A stretch of 64,000 bases of DNA, taken from assembly GCF_001591365.1 (NCBI RefSeq), contig NZ_BCUT01000006.1, positions 124,001 to 188,000 on the forward strand, written 5' to 3'. The notes beneath the pieces are model-generated. The model worked only from the letters and a program-made list of their open reading frames with translations, was not told the origin of the DNA and ran no database searches. Below, piece by piece: positions 25,298-35,096 of the stretch. Both the position numbers and the translations under genes were made by a program. How positions within the stretch are numbered: position 1 is the first letter of the stretch; each line of letters opens with the position of its first letter. The DNA comes from Variovorax paradoxus NBRC 15149. GTDB lineage: Bacteria; Pseudomonadota; Gammaproteobacteria; Burkholderiales; Burkholderiaceae_C.

Positions 25298-25840
25298 TCA
25301 GCGCCGCGCGATCACCGCGCAGGCGGTGCGCGGGCCGGAGTTGCCGGCCGGCTGGGTGGTGAAATCGTCGCGGTCGCGGTGCACCACGAGCGCGCGGCCC
25401 ACCACGTTGTTGGCAGTGCCTTCGGCCAGCGAGATCGAGTGGACGTCGACGCTGAAGCGGGCCACGCCGCTGCCGTCGGCCACCAGGCTCGGCAGTTCGC
25501 CGGCATGGCTGCCCGGCGCGCTGAACTTGCCGTGCGTGCCGCCGGCCGGGTTGAAGTGGCCGCCCGAGGCGTTGCCGTTGTCGCCGCAGTCGCCCTTTTC
25601 GTGGATGTGGAAACCGTGCTCGCTGCCCGGTGCCAGGCCGCGCACCTCGCCGGCCACGCGCACGCCATGGTCCAGCGCGGTGAAGATCACCGTGCCCCGC
25701 GTGGGGTTGGGCGAGATCGCGGCGGTGGGCATCAGTTCGGCAGCCGCGCTCGGCTTGCCGCCCATCATGCTGCCGCAGGCCGAAAGCAGGGCGCTGGCGA
25801 GAAGGGCGGTGCCGGTGGCGGCGAGAAGGCGATGGTTCAT
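25298..25840 (-). CDS. sodC: Cu,Zn superoxide dismutase, lipoprotein form
   Basis: A 180-residue exported enzyme that dismutates superoxide outside the cytoplasm. A lipobox LSAC places the acylated Cys at 22. Copper ligands His78, His80, His95 and His154 are present, zinc ligands are His95, His103 and His112, and the active-site Arg171 lies in SGPRTAC. The fourth zinc ligand, normally Asp in HxGDL, is Glu115 here (SHAGELPSL). Cys85 and Cys174 can form the usual disulfide. The start codon overlaps the chaC stop on the same strand, so sodC is the second gene of that pair. Confidence 0.93.
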   Translation of the reverse strand: MNHRLLAATGTALLASALLSACGSMMGGKPSAAAELMPTAAISPNPTRGTVIFTALDHGVRVAGEVRGLAPGSEHGFHIHEKGDCGDNGNASGGHFNPAGGTHGKFSAPGSHAGELPSLVADGSGVARFSVDVHSISLAEGTANNVVGRALVVHRDRDDFTTQPAGNSGPRTACAVIARR

Positions 25841-26565
25841 GGTTTTTCCTTGGACGGTCCGGAGGATTGTTGGGGAAGGGGGGACGAAGAATTTTTGTCC
25901 GGAGACCCTGGAACATATACCGGAGGCTGCGGCGTCCCGCAATCGGCCGCCGCCTCGGCCTGTGCCTGGCGCTCCTGTTCCTCCTGCCGCTCCTGCGCCA
26001 GCGCGACCAGCCGCGCCAGCGCCGCATCGTGGATCGAATGGCGGCGCAGCTCCAGCAGGGTCTGGCGCGCGTAGTCGAGCGAGCTGCCGTAGCGGCCCAC
26101 GGCGTGCGTGAAGATGTGGCGGTAGCGCTCGTCGCTGAGTTCGCCGGTGAAGTTGGGGCTGCGCCTGGAAAGCGTGAAGGCCAGCGCGCGCACCGGGCCT
26201 TCGGGCGTGTTGCACTTGAGCCACCGCGGGTCGTACACGCCGGTGGGCATTTCGCGCAGCCAGAGCCTGCGCAGCGTGTCGAGCCCGTGGGCCGACGGCA
26301 CGCGGAACACCATGCCGCGGCAGCTGCCGCCCGACAGCAGGCCGAAGACGAGGCCGGGCGTCTGCACGCTGCCGCGGTTGATGCGGCTCCACATCTTGAG
26401 CGCGCGATGCCAGCCGTGCACCGAGGCCGGGCGGCGCTCCGCAAAATCGAACTCGGGCCGCCAGATCAGCGAGCCGTAGCCGAAGAGCCACAGGTCGTCG
26501 CGCCCGCCCCAGTCGGCAATGGCCTGTTCGAGCATGGGCTGCGGGTCGCGCAGCGGCCTGGGCAT
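25837..26565 (-). CDS. chaC: ChaC-family gamma-glutamylcyclotransferase
   Basis: A 242-residue cytosolic enzyme that cleaves glutathione to 5-oxoproline and Cys-Gly. The family motif LWLFGYGSLIWRPEF is near residues 25-39, followed by VHGWHRALKMWS and PGLVFGLLSGGSCRGM. The C-terminal 45 residues, rich in Gln, Glu, Ser and Pro, are a low-complexity extension. The start is uncertain: ATG 26565 is used, and ATG 26535 is also possible. Its stop overlaps the sodC start in ATGA, so glutathione turnover and periplasmic superoxide defence share a message. Confidence 0.88.
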   Translation of the reverse strand: MPRPLRDPQPMLEQAIADWGGRDDLWLFGYGSLIWRPEFDFAERRPASVHGWHRALKMWSRINRGSVQTPGLVFGLLSGGSCRGMVFRVPSAHGLDTLRRLWLREMPTGVYDPRWLKCNTPEGPVRALAFTLSRRSPNFTGELSDERYRHIFTHAVGRYGSSLDYARQTLLELRRHSIHDAALARLVALAQERQEEQERQAQAEAAADCGTPQPPVYVPGSPDKNSSSPLPQQSSGPSKEKP

Positions 26566-26619
26566 CGGGTCCAGGCCCGGCGGTCCGGGATCGGGTGCGG
26601 GGCCGGAGGGGCCGCCGCC

Positions 26620-26625
26620 TACAAT
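26620..26625 (+). promoter_or_regulatory. Possible -10 box before the OmpA-like gene
   Basis: TACAAT in a GCCTACAATTT context, nine bases before an in-frame ATG at 26635 and 66 bases before the preferred ATG at 26692. If transcription starts just after it, the protein could begin at 26635 without a leader and gain 19 residues. Confidence 0.4.
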
Positions 26626-26691
26626 TTCGCGATCATGGTTCACCGCACCATTATTTACCGGCCTCTTTCTTCTTACGGAGTACGACCCCTC

Positions 26692-27243
26692 ATGAGCGAC
26701 GACGACAGCCAGCAAAACTTCATCCTCGGATTTCTCCTGGCACTGATCGCGCTGGTGATTTTCTTCGTGTTGGGCATCGTGCTCTGGCACAAGAACCATG
26801 CCGCGGCGCCGGCTGCCATGCCTGCCGTCGCCGTGGCTGCGGCGGCCGCAGGGCCGGCCACCCACACCACGGTGGCGGAGGTGACCGAGACGGTGACAGT
26901 CGTCATTCCCGACGGGGCCAGCATCCGCGTGGCCGACGGCGTGGTGAATTTCTACTTCGCCACCGGCAGCGCCGACCTGGCGCCCGGCGCGGCCGAGGCG
27001 CTGGCCGCCGTCATCAAGGGCGTGGAGAGCGGCCGCAAGGCCGTGGTCTCGGGCTTCCATGACACCACCGGCGACGCGGCCATCAACGAGCAGCTCGCCA
27101 AGAAACGCGCTGAAACAGTCCGTGACGTGCTGGTGGGCCTGGGCGTGCCGGCCGGCAAGGTCGACCTGCAGCGGCCCGCCGTCACCGCGGGTTCGGGCAA
27201 CGACGCCCAGGCGCGGCGCGTCGAAGTCAAGCTGGTCGACTGA
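26692..27243 (+). CDS. Inner-membrane-anchored OmpA-like protein
   Basis: A 183-residue protein with one membrane span (residues 9-33, FILGFLLALIALVIFFVLGIVLW), an Ala-rich linker and a C-terminal OmpA-type domain. The domain is recognised by VNFYFATGSADLAP, VVSGFHDTTGDAAINEQLAKKRAETV and the final RRVEVKLVD. Such proteins hold peptidoglycan from the inner membrane, in the manner of MotB-like or tail-anchored stators, though no partner is adjacent. An alternative start at 26635 would add 19 residues ahead of the span. A T-poor GC hairpin follows the stop. Confidence 0.8.
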   Translation: MSDDDSQQNFILGFLLALIALVIFFVLGIVLWHKNHAAAPAAMPAVAVAAAAAGPATHTTVAEVTETVTVVIPDGASIRVADGVVNFYFATGSADLAPGAAEALAAVIKGVESGRKAVVSGFHDTTGDAAINEQLAKKRAETVRDVLVGLGVPAGKVDLQRPAVTAGSGNDAQARRVEVKLVD

Positions 27244-27250
27244 GCCAGCC

Positions 27251-27269
27251 GCGGGCCCTTGCGGCCCGC
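27251..27269 (+). terminator. GC-rich hairpin after the OmpA-like gene
   Basis: GCGGGCC (27251-27257) pairs with GGCCCGC (27263-27269) across a five-base loop, eight bases after the stop. There is no T-run, so this is a weak terminator candidate or an RNA 3'-end stabiliser. Confidence 0.35.
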
Positions 27270-27398
27270 CAATCCGTATTGCCGGGGTGCGGATTTCCAT
27301 CGGCCTCGGCCGCGGGGTCTTGGTACCATTGACTTCCACGTCGAAGGTCGCAAAAGCGACAGTGGCCAGAGGCCGGCAGCGCGACCGAAACCATCCCC

Positions 27399-29225
<1,827 letters not shown>

Positions 29226-29241
29226 ACATTGGAGCAATGAA

Positions 29242-29877
29242 ATGACAGACAAACTCACCGCACTCGAGGTCATGCGCGATGCACCGGTCATTCCGGTGAT
29301 CGTGCTGCACGACGTGAAACATGCCATTCCCCTGGCGCGCGCGCTGGTGGCCGGCGGCATCCGCATGCTCGAGGTCACGCTGCGCACGCCGCAGGCGCTC
29401 GAATGCATCGAGGCCATTGCCAGGGACGTGCCCGAGGCCGTGGCCGGCGCGGGCACCATCCGCAGCGCGGCCGATGCGCAGGCCTCGGCGCTGGCCGGCG
29501 CGAAGTTCGGCGTGAGCCCGGGCTATACGCGTGCAGTGGGCAAGGCCTGCCACGACCTCGGCCTGCCGCTTCTGCCCGGCGTGGCCACCGGCAGCGAGAT
29601 CATGACGGCGCAGGAAGACGGCTACACCGAGCTCAAGTTCTTTCCCGCGCTGCAGGCGGGCGGCATTCCCATGCTGAAGGCGTGGCAGGGCCCGTTCGGC
29701 GACGTGACCTTCTGCCCGACCGGCGGCATCCATGCCGACAACGCAGCCGAGTTCCTGGCGCTCTCGAATGTGGCCTGCGTGGGCGGCTCGTGGATCGTGC
29801 CGGCCGACGCCATCCGCAACGGCGACTGGGCGCGCATCGAACAGCTCGCGCGCGCGGCGAGCCAGCTCTCGCGCTGA
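29242..29877 (+). CDS. eda: KDPG aldolase (2-dehydro-3-deoxy-phosphogluconate aldolase)
   Basis: A 211-residue class I aldolase that splits KDPG to pyruvate and glyceraldehyde 3-phosphate. The Schiff-base Lys is Lys132 in ELKFFPA, and the acid/base Glu is Glu44 in LEVTLRTP. The phosphate-binding FCPTGGI is present near 156. It begins 16 bases after edd with GGAGCA just upstream, so the pair forms the usual operon. A second, divergent aldolase of the same fold lies at 43890-44531. Confidence 0.96.
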   Translation: MTDKLTALEVMRDAPVIPVIVLHDVKHAIPLARALVAGGIRMLEVTLRTPQALECIEAIARDVPEAVAGAGTIRSAADAQASALAGAKFGVSPGYTRAVGKACHDLGLPLLPGVATGSEIMTAQEDGYTELKFFPALQAGGIPMLKAWQGPFGDVTFCPTGGIHADNAAEFLALSNVACVGGSWIVPADAIRNGDWARIEQLARAASQLSR

Positions 29878-29884
29878 GCCGGTC

Positions 29885-30613
29885 ATGCGTGCGGATTTCG
29901 ACGCCAGTGACCTGAAGGTCATTGCCTTCGACGTTTTCGGCACCGTGGTCGACTGGCACAGCGGCATCGCCGCCGAGGCCGAGCGCGCATTGCCGGGCGT
30001 CGACGGCGCCGCCTTTGCGCTGGCCTGGCGCGCGGGCTACCAGCCCGCCATGAAATCCGTGATGGAGCGCATTGCGGCGGGCGAGGGCGGCTTCACGCTG
30101 CTCGACGAGCTGCACCTGAGCATGCTCGAACAGGTGCTGCACGACTTCAGCCTGGCCGACCGGCTCGACGGCGCCGCCAAGCGCGACCTGAGCCGCGCCT
30201 GGCACCGCCTGCCGGCGTGGCCCGATGCGGTGGAGGGGCTCACGCGCCTCAAGAAGAAGTTCACCATCTGCACGCTCTCCAACGGCAACATCGGCCTTTT
30301 GACCGAAATGGCCAAGCGCGCCGGCCTGCCCTGGGACTGCGTGCTGTCGGCCGAGGTGTTCAAGGCCTACAAGCCCGATCCGCGCACCTACCTTGGCGTG
30401 GCGGGCGTGTTCGATGCGACGCCGGGGCAGGTGATGCTCGCCGCGGCGCACCACGACGACCTGGCGGCGGCGCGCACCTGCGGCCTCAAGACCGCCTACA
30501 TCGAGCGGCCCCATGAATTCGGCCGCGCCCAGCCGAAGGACGTTTCGCCGAACCCCGACAACAACCTGCACGCGCGCGACATCAGGCAGCTGGCCGACCT
30601 GCTGGGCTGCTGA
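29885..30613 (+). CDS. Haloacid dehalogenase type II (HAD superfamily)
   Basis: A 242-residue HAD hydrolase. Asp16 in AFDVFGTVVDW is the nucleophile, and the following Val-Phe-Gly-Thr is typical of (S)-2-haloacid dehalogenases rather than phosphatases, which have DxD. LSNGNIGLL gives motif II, KAYKPDPRTYLGVA motif III, and AAAHHDDLAAARTCGLKTAYI motif IV. The Ser-Asn-Gly and Lys-Pro-Asp residues fit the dehalogenase group. It starts seven bases after eda, so it is read with the Entner-Doudoroff operon. The true substrate could be another 2-hydroxy-acid-like compound. Confidence 0.87.
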   Translation: MRADFDASDLKVIAFDVFGTVVDWHSGIAAEAERALPGVDGAAFALAWRAGYQPAMKSVMERIAAGEGGFTLLDELHLSMLEQVLHDFSLADRLDGAAKRDLSRAWHRLPAWPDAVEGLTRLKKKFTICTLSNGNIGLLTEMAKRAGLPWDCVLSAEVFKAYKPDPRTYLGVAGVFDATPGQVMLAAAHHDDLAAARTCGLKTAYIERPHEFGRAQPKDVSPNPDNNLHARDIRQLADLLGC

Positions 30614-30644
30614 AGAACCATCGGCATCTGCGCGCGCGGCGCCG

Positions 30645-31706
30645 TCACCTTGCCCTGGCCGCGCTGAAGGATTTCGCGGACTTGATCATTCCCCGCATCA
30701 TCTGCGTGAGCGGGAATTCCACGAAGCGGTAGACCATGTGCGAAGCCCAGATCGACGCGATACAGATCGCAACGGAAATGGCGAGGATCTGAGGCGTCGA
30801 CCTGAAGCCCAGCAGTTTGACTGTGAGAGGGATCGCAACCAGGATGAACGGGTGGAACAGGTACAGCGAATAGGAGCTGTCCCCGATGGCCAGGATCACG
30901 CGCAGCCTGGCCCAGAACGCCCCGAGCGATATCAACCCGAAGAAAATCATTGCGGAGGGAATTGCCAGCGCAAATCCCCGGAGTTCGCTGCTGCCAAGGC
31001 CTTCCGAAATGGCCAGGTGCGCAAGAAATGCCCCGGCGGCCATCAGGACGATGGACACCGGCGCGCTCTGCCGGATCAGCCCTTTCTTGAACGCCACGCC
31101 AATGGTCACGCCGAATGCGAACTCCAGGAACAATGAAAAATTCATGACCTTGTAGTCGAGGCCGGAAAGCAATCCAATGAACGATGCCGCGGCCAATACC
31201 AGGCACGCGAGATAGGCGTTCCTTGGCCTGGCGGTCGGCAATGCGACCAGCGCCCACAAGCCGTAGAAAATGATTTCGTAGGTGAGCGTCCATCCGTTGT
31301 TGACCAGGTACGGGGCGGACGTGGGCCACAAGAAGAATGACGCGGCAATGTCGGTGGGCTCCTGCGCATTGCTGTTGATCAGCTTCGGCGCAAGCATGAA
31401 GACCACCAACGCCAGCAAGGACAGTCCCCAATAAAGGGGAAACACACGGATGATCCGCTTCTCCATGAATTCCACGTGGGTCATGGTCTTGTTGGCCGTG
31501 ACAAAGTAGATGATGAAGCCGCTGATCATGAAGAAGATATCGACCCCGATGATCCCGAAATCGAACAGCGGAATGGCGCCGCCGGAAAGCGCATGGGCTT
31601 TCTGCGCCGCGTGATGAATCACGACCAGCAGCGCGGCAATGCCTCGGCCTGCCTGGATGGATTCGACGTACTGTGGCTGGTCCACCGCAATGGATTGGGA
31701 TTTCAC
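30645..31706 (-). CDS. Acyltransferase 3 family membrane protein
   Basis: A 353-residue inner-membrane protein with about ten spans. It opens with VESIQAGRGIAALLVVIHHAAQK, where the conserved His of the family catalytic pair is found, and then FGIIGVDIFFMISGFIIYFVT, the classical acyltransferase-3 signature. Members such as OafA or ExoZ add acetyl or other acyl groups to surface polysaccharides. The start is a GTG that overlaps the stop of the upstream membrane-protein gene (GTGA), with AGGA nine bases before it. Base composition is clearly less GC-rich than the flanks. Confidence 0.88.
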   Translation of the reverse strand: MKSQSIAVDQPQYVESIQAGRGIAALLVVIHHAAQKAHALSGGAIPLFDFGIIGVDIFFMISGFIIYFVTANKTMTHVEFMEKRIIRVFPLYWGLSLLALVVFMLAPKLINSNAQEPTDIAASFFLWPTSAPYLVNNGWTLTYEIIFYGLWALVALPTARPRNAYLACLVLAAASFIGLLSGLDYKVMNFSLFLEFAFGVTIGVAFKKGLIRQSAPVSIVLMAAGAFLAHLAISEGLGSSELRGFALAIPSAMIFFGLISLGAFWARLRVILAIGDSSYSLYLFHPFILVAIPLTVKLLGFRSTPQILAISVAICIASIWASHMVYRFVEFPLTQMMRGMIKSAKSFSAARAR

Positions 31707-32860
31707 GAAATTCGATCCTGACGAGTGGGGCGGACAAAGAGCGGGTTGCTCGAAATGGCAGCGGCCTGCCTGCGCCGCAGCAGCCTTTTTTCGGCCAGTT
31801 CGGTTTTCTGCGCCAGTGCCATGGCCGAAAAGACGAGCGGACTCACAATGGCGAAGTGGCGCGCAAACGAGCCGAAGTCTGGCTCGAACACCCCCTCGAT
31901 GATGAGAAAGGACAAAGGCGCAAGGGCCACCTTGCCGGCCTGGATCAGGTTCTTGTTGCCCGACTTCGCGCCCTCGACGATGACTTTCACCATCCACACG
32001 AACGTGAAAGGCATGATCGAGATGAACGCCAGTTGGCTGACCGAACCAAAGCGCAGAAGCTCGAGCGGAAAAGCCAGGCGGAAGAAGGTGATCGTGGCGT
32101 TGAGCGCCTGCAGCAGGGCATTGTCGGAAGCGATGACCGCCTCGATGACCGTCCGCGATCCTTCGGCGCCGACCTCCCGGTTCTCATTGACCGTTGCGCG
32201 GGCAAAGTCCAGGGTGGCGCCCAGTGCGATCTGGAAGGTCAGCGCGAGCGCGATATAGACCAGGACGATGATGACCAGGAGCCTGAATACGGTGAGCTGC
32301 TTTCTTATCAAGCGCAGCCCGAGCCAGACGGCGCTGACCAGCAGCCAATACTTTCTGACCACCCAGCCGTAGATCGTCGACGACAGGAACCACGTCAGCC
32401 CGAACCCGCTGTGCTGCGCCGCCATCACCGAAAGCAGCACCACGCAGGCCGACAGCATGTCTTTCGAAAGAACCGAAAGAAAAATGGCCCTGATGAATCC
32501 CCAGCCGAGCGAGACGAAAAATACGCCAAGGGGAATTCGGCTGAATTGGAGTATGGGGATGACGGTGAGCGTGACGCTCAGAAAGGCGCCGGCAATGGGC
32601 GCCGTCTTGGCGCTGAGCCCGGCCGACTCCAGCAGGAATGCGCTGCAGGCGTAGGAGTTTCTTTCCTCGATCGTGGTGGAGGTGAGCTGGCACAAATCGG
32701 CGCCGAAGAAACTCAATAGCGTTTCTTCGTCCGGAAAATTCTGGGCCGCCGTGTCGTGGTAGAGAAACGGAATGACGCCGACGATCAGGGCGGAAAAGAA
32801 AAAGATGATCAGCGATATGGCCGGATCAATAGGCTTGCCGCGTATGCTCAGAATCGTCAA
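31703..32860 (-). CDS. Multi-span membrane protein, possible polysaccharide-polymerase-like
   Basis: A 385-residue protein, hydrophobic over most of its length, with about ten spans, a large polar loop after the first span, and another containing VNENREVGAEGSRTVIEAV. I do not recognise the family. Its topology and its coupling to an acyltransferase would suit a Wzy- or EpsG-like role in surface-glycan assembly, which is inference. A TTG at 32860 seems to be the start, with GGA seven bases upstream; no ATG is available before the first span. Codon use and base composition differ from neighbours, pointing to transfer. Confidence 0.65.
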   Translation of the reverse strand: MTILSIRGKPIDPAISLIIFFFSALIVGVIPFLYHDTAAQNFPDEETLLSFFGADLCQLTSTTIEERNSYACSAFLLESAGLSAKTAPIAGAFLSVTLTVIPILQFSRIPLGVFFVSLGWGFIRAIFLSVLSKDMLSACVVLLSVMAAQHSGFGLTWFLSSTIYGWVVRKYWLLVSAVWLGLRLIRKQLTVFRLLVIIVLVYIALALTFQIALGATLDFARATVNENREVGAEGSRTVIEAVIASDNALLQALNATITFFRLAFPLELLRFGSVSQLAFISIMPFTFVWMVKVIVEGAKSGNKNLIQAGKVALAPLSFLIIEGVFEPDFGSFARHFAIVSPLVFSAMALAQKTELAEKRLLRRRQAAAISSNPLFVRPTRQDRIS

Positions 32861-33138
32861 TTTTCATTCCGCTTGGAAGAAAGCGCTCATGTAGAAGATA
32901 GTTCAAGGAATAAGGAGCATTCGGCGCCGCGTCCGAATGGACGATCTTGCTGAACTGTGAAGCTCTTCGATCGCGATTCCGGGTATCAGAATGTGATGCG
33001 TCCTGCATCAGCACTACCCCTTGAAAATACCAGCAAAGAATATGCCGATCGCCTTTAAAAGGTGATCATTTGTATCCTCAATTCAGCGGCCGCGAAGCGC
33101 TGATGGCGGCGCCGGGCGCGGGCGCCGCGGGGGCCCGG

Positions 33139-33579
33139 CTAGGACGCGCGCAGGGCGTCGGAACCGGCGGGGCTGCCGTCGCCGGAAGCCTTTGCCTTGT
33201 CCTGGATGAGCTCGATCTTGTAGCCGTCGGGATCGGTCACGAAGGCGATCACCGTGGTGCCGCCCTTCACGGGCCCGGCTTCGCGCGTGACGTTGCCGCC
33301 GGCGGCCTTGATCTTTTCGCAGGCCGCGTAGGCGTCGGGCACGCCAAGCGCGATGTGGCCGTAGGCCGTGCCGAGTTCGTAGCTTTCGGTGCCCCAGTTG
33401 TAGGTGAGCTCGATCTCGGCCTGCCCGGGGTTGCCGCCGCCGTAGCCGACGAAGGCGAGGCTGTATTTGTACTCGGGGTTCTCCGAGGTGCGCAGCAGGC
33501 TCATGCCAAGCACCTGGGTATAGAAATCGATCGAACGCTGGAGGTTGCCGACGCGCAGCATGGTGTGGAGGAGTCGCAT
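33139..33579 (-). CDS. gloA: Lactoylglutathione lyase (glyoxalase I)
   Basis: A 146-residue metalloenzyme converting the methylglyoxal-glutathione hemithioacetal to S-lactoylglutathione. Metal ligands are His5, Glu57, His75 and Glu123, in the contexts [26 protein letters not shown] and YKIELIQ. Two vicinal-oxygen-chelate modules cover the chain. The length matches nickel-type GloA. The start ATG 33579 is fixed by the MRLLHTM beginning shared by the family. It lies 47 bases downstream of a glutathione transferase gene on the same strand. Confidence 0.96.
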   Translation of the reverse strand: MRLLHTMLRVGNLQRSIDFYTQVLGMSLLRTSENPEYKYSLAFVGYGGGNPGQAEIELTYNWGTESYELGTAYGHIALGVPDAYAACEKIKAAGGNVTREAGPVKGGTTVIAFVTDPDGYKIELIQDKAKASGDGSPAGSDALRAS

Positions 33580-33626
33580 CTCGTGGGATCTCTGTTGTTG
33601 CGGGGGGAAGAATTCCATTGTCGGCG

Positions 33627-34307
33627 CTAGGCGAGCGCGAGCAAGTGCGCCTCGTGCTTGCGCAGGAATTCGCGCAGGTGCTGCGGATACTCCGGCACCA
33701 CCGCGCTCTGCACGCTCGGCCGCGCCGCCAGTGCCTTGCGCCACGCATTCACCTTGGGCAGGGCATCGAAGATGTGCGAGTTGCTGATCTCATCGAACAC
33801 CTCGAAGTAGCGAAAGATCGGCGCGAACACCGCGTCGACCAGGCTGAAGTTCTTGCCTGCAAAGTAGGGGCCGGCGCCCAGCGCGGCTTCGACGCGCTCG
33901 AACTTGGCGGCAAGGGCCAGGCGCTTCTGCTCGAACACTTCGGCGTCGCGCGTGGTCTCGTAGCCCCACAGGTCGCCCAGGATGGCCGAGCCGAACTCCA
34001 TCCATGCGCGATGCTCGGCGCGGGTGAGCGGATCTTCGGGATGCAGGCGCGGGCCGGGCTGGGTTTCTTCGAGGTACTCGCAGATCACATTGCTCTCGAA
34101 CAGCACTGCTTCGCTGCCGTCGGGGCGTTGAAGCCGCAGCAGCGGCACCTTGCCCAGGGGCGAGATGGCAACGAACCAGTCCGGCTTGTTCGCCAGGTCG
34201 ATCACCACGCGCTCGAAGGGCACGTTCTTTTCGGCCAGTGCGATGGCGGCGCGCTGCACATAGGGGCACAGCAGGTGGCTGACGAGGGTGAGGGGCTTGT
34301 TGGACAT
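33627..34307 (-). CDS. Glutathione S-transferase family protein
   Basis: A 226-residue protein. The N-terminal thioredoxin-fold domain has [18 protein letters not shown], with a Cys at the catalytic position as in beta/omega-type or SspA-like transferases, then GKVPLL and [11 protein letters not shown] for glutathione binding. The helical C-terminal domain starts near residue 90. The Cys-Pro-Tyr signature favours thiol-transfer or deglutathionylation chemistry. It precedes gloA on the same strand, a plausible glutathione-linked detoxification pair. Confidence 0.9.
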   Translation of the reverse strand: MSNKPLTLVSHLLCPYVQRAAIALAEKNVPFERVVIDLANKPDWFVAISPLGKVPLLRLQRPDGSEAVLFESNVICEYLEETQPGPRLHPEDPLTRAEHRAWMEFGSAILGDLWGYETTRDAEVFEQKRLALAAKFERVEAALGAGPYFAGKNFSLVDAVFAPIFRYFEVFDEISNSHIFDALPKVNAWRKALAARPSVQSAVVPEYPQHLREFLRKHEAHLLALA

Positions 34308-34409
34308 GGCGTGGGCGCTCCGGAAAAGTTGCAGTTGGGACCGCGGCAATTCTTGCGGCCCCGAACAACCTTTTCCCGAAAAGCCCATTCGCCGAACGGG
34401 CGCCCTGTG

Positions 34410-35096
34410 CTATTTGGCAGTGGTGTCCAGCCAGTGCGTGATGCGGCCGCCGTGCATCACGCCGATGCGGTCGGCCATGGCATGGGCCTCGGCCTCGTTG
34501 TGGGTGACCAGGATCGCGGTCTGCCCGGCGCGCCGGAGGATGCCGCGCACCTCGGCCGTGAGGCGCTCGCGCGTGCCGCCGTCGAGGTTGGAGAACGGCT
34601 CGTCGAGCAGCAGCAGTTCGGGCGAAGGCGCCAGTGCGCGGGCGAGCGCAATGCGTTGCTGCTGGCCGCCCGACAGCTCATGCGGAAAGCGCTCGCCGGC
34701 ATCGGCCAGGCCCACCAGCGCCAGCATCTCGGCCACGCGGGCCTGCTGCTGCGCACGGCTCGAGCGGCGCAGGCCGAAGGCCACGTTCCGGCTGGCCGAG
34801 AGATGGGGAAACAGCGCGTACTCCTGGAACATCATGCCCACGCGCCGCTGCTCGGGCGGCAGGTGCACCTGGGTGGAGGAGAGCAGCACGTCGCCGAGCC
34901 GGATGGCGCCCGCGCGCAGCGGCTCGAAGCCCGCGATCGCCCGCAGCACCGTGGTCTTGCCGCAGCCCGAGGGGCCGAACAGGCAGGCGATCTCGCCGGC
35001 GCGCAGCGAAAGCGAAAAGTCGTTGACCACGGCATGCAGGCCGCGCGGCGTTTCGTAGGCGAGCTGGATCGATTCGATGGAAAGAGGGGAACTCAT
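34410..35096 (-). CDS. fbpC: Ferric iron ABC transporter ATPase (FbpC-like, short form)
   Basis: A 228-residue ATPase. Walker A is GPSGCGKT near residue 41, the Q-loop FQEYALFP near 90, the signature LSGGQQQR near 139, and Walker B LLLLDEPFSNLD near 159, followed by the VTHNEAEA H-loop. FbpC proteins are usually about 350 residues with a C-terminal OB-type regulatory domain; that domain is missing and the chain stops soon after the ATPase core. The start overlaps the permease stop (ATGA), so the three fbp genes form an operon. Confidence 0.88.
   Translation of the reverse strand: MSSPLSIESIQLAYETPRGLHAVVNDFSLSLRAGEIACLFGPSGCGKTTVLRAIAGFEPLRAGAIRLGDVLLSSTQVHLPPEQRRVGMMFQEYALFPHLSASRNVAFGLRRSSRAQQQARVAEMLALVGLADAGERFPHELSGGQQQRIALARALAPSPELLLLDEPFSNLDGGTRERLTAEVRGILRRAGQTAILVTHNEAEAHAMADRIGVMHGGRITHWLDTTAK

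Noticed and set aside
29885-30613. Reading the HAD protein as a sugar phosphatase of the Entner-Doudoroff pathway
   Set aside because: The nucleophile motif is DVFGT and not DxDGT, and the other motifs fit haloacid dehalogenase type II.
32756-33014. Two short frames around the AT-rich stretch (62 and 65 codons)
   Set aside because: Neither has a ribosome site, domain or compositional support, and both overlap the start of the polytopic membrane protein.
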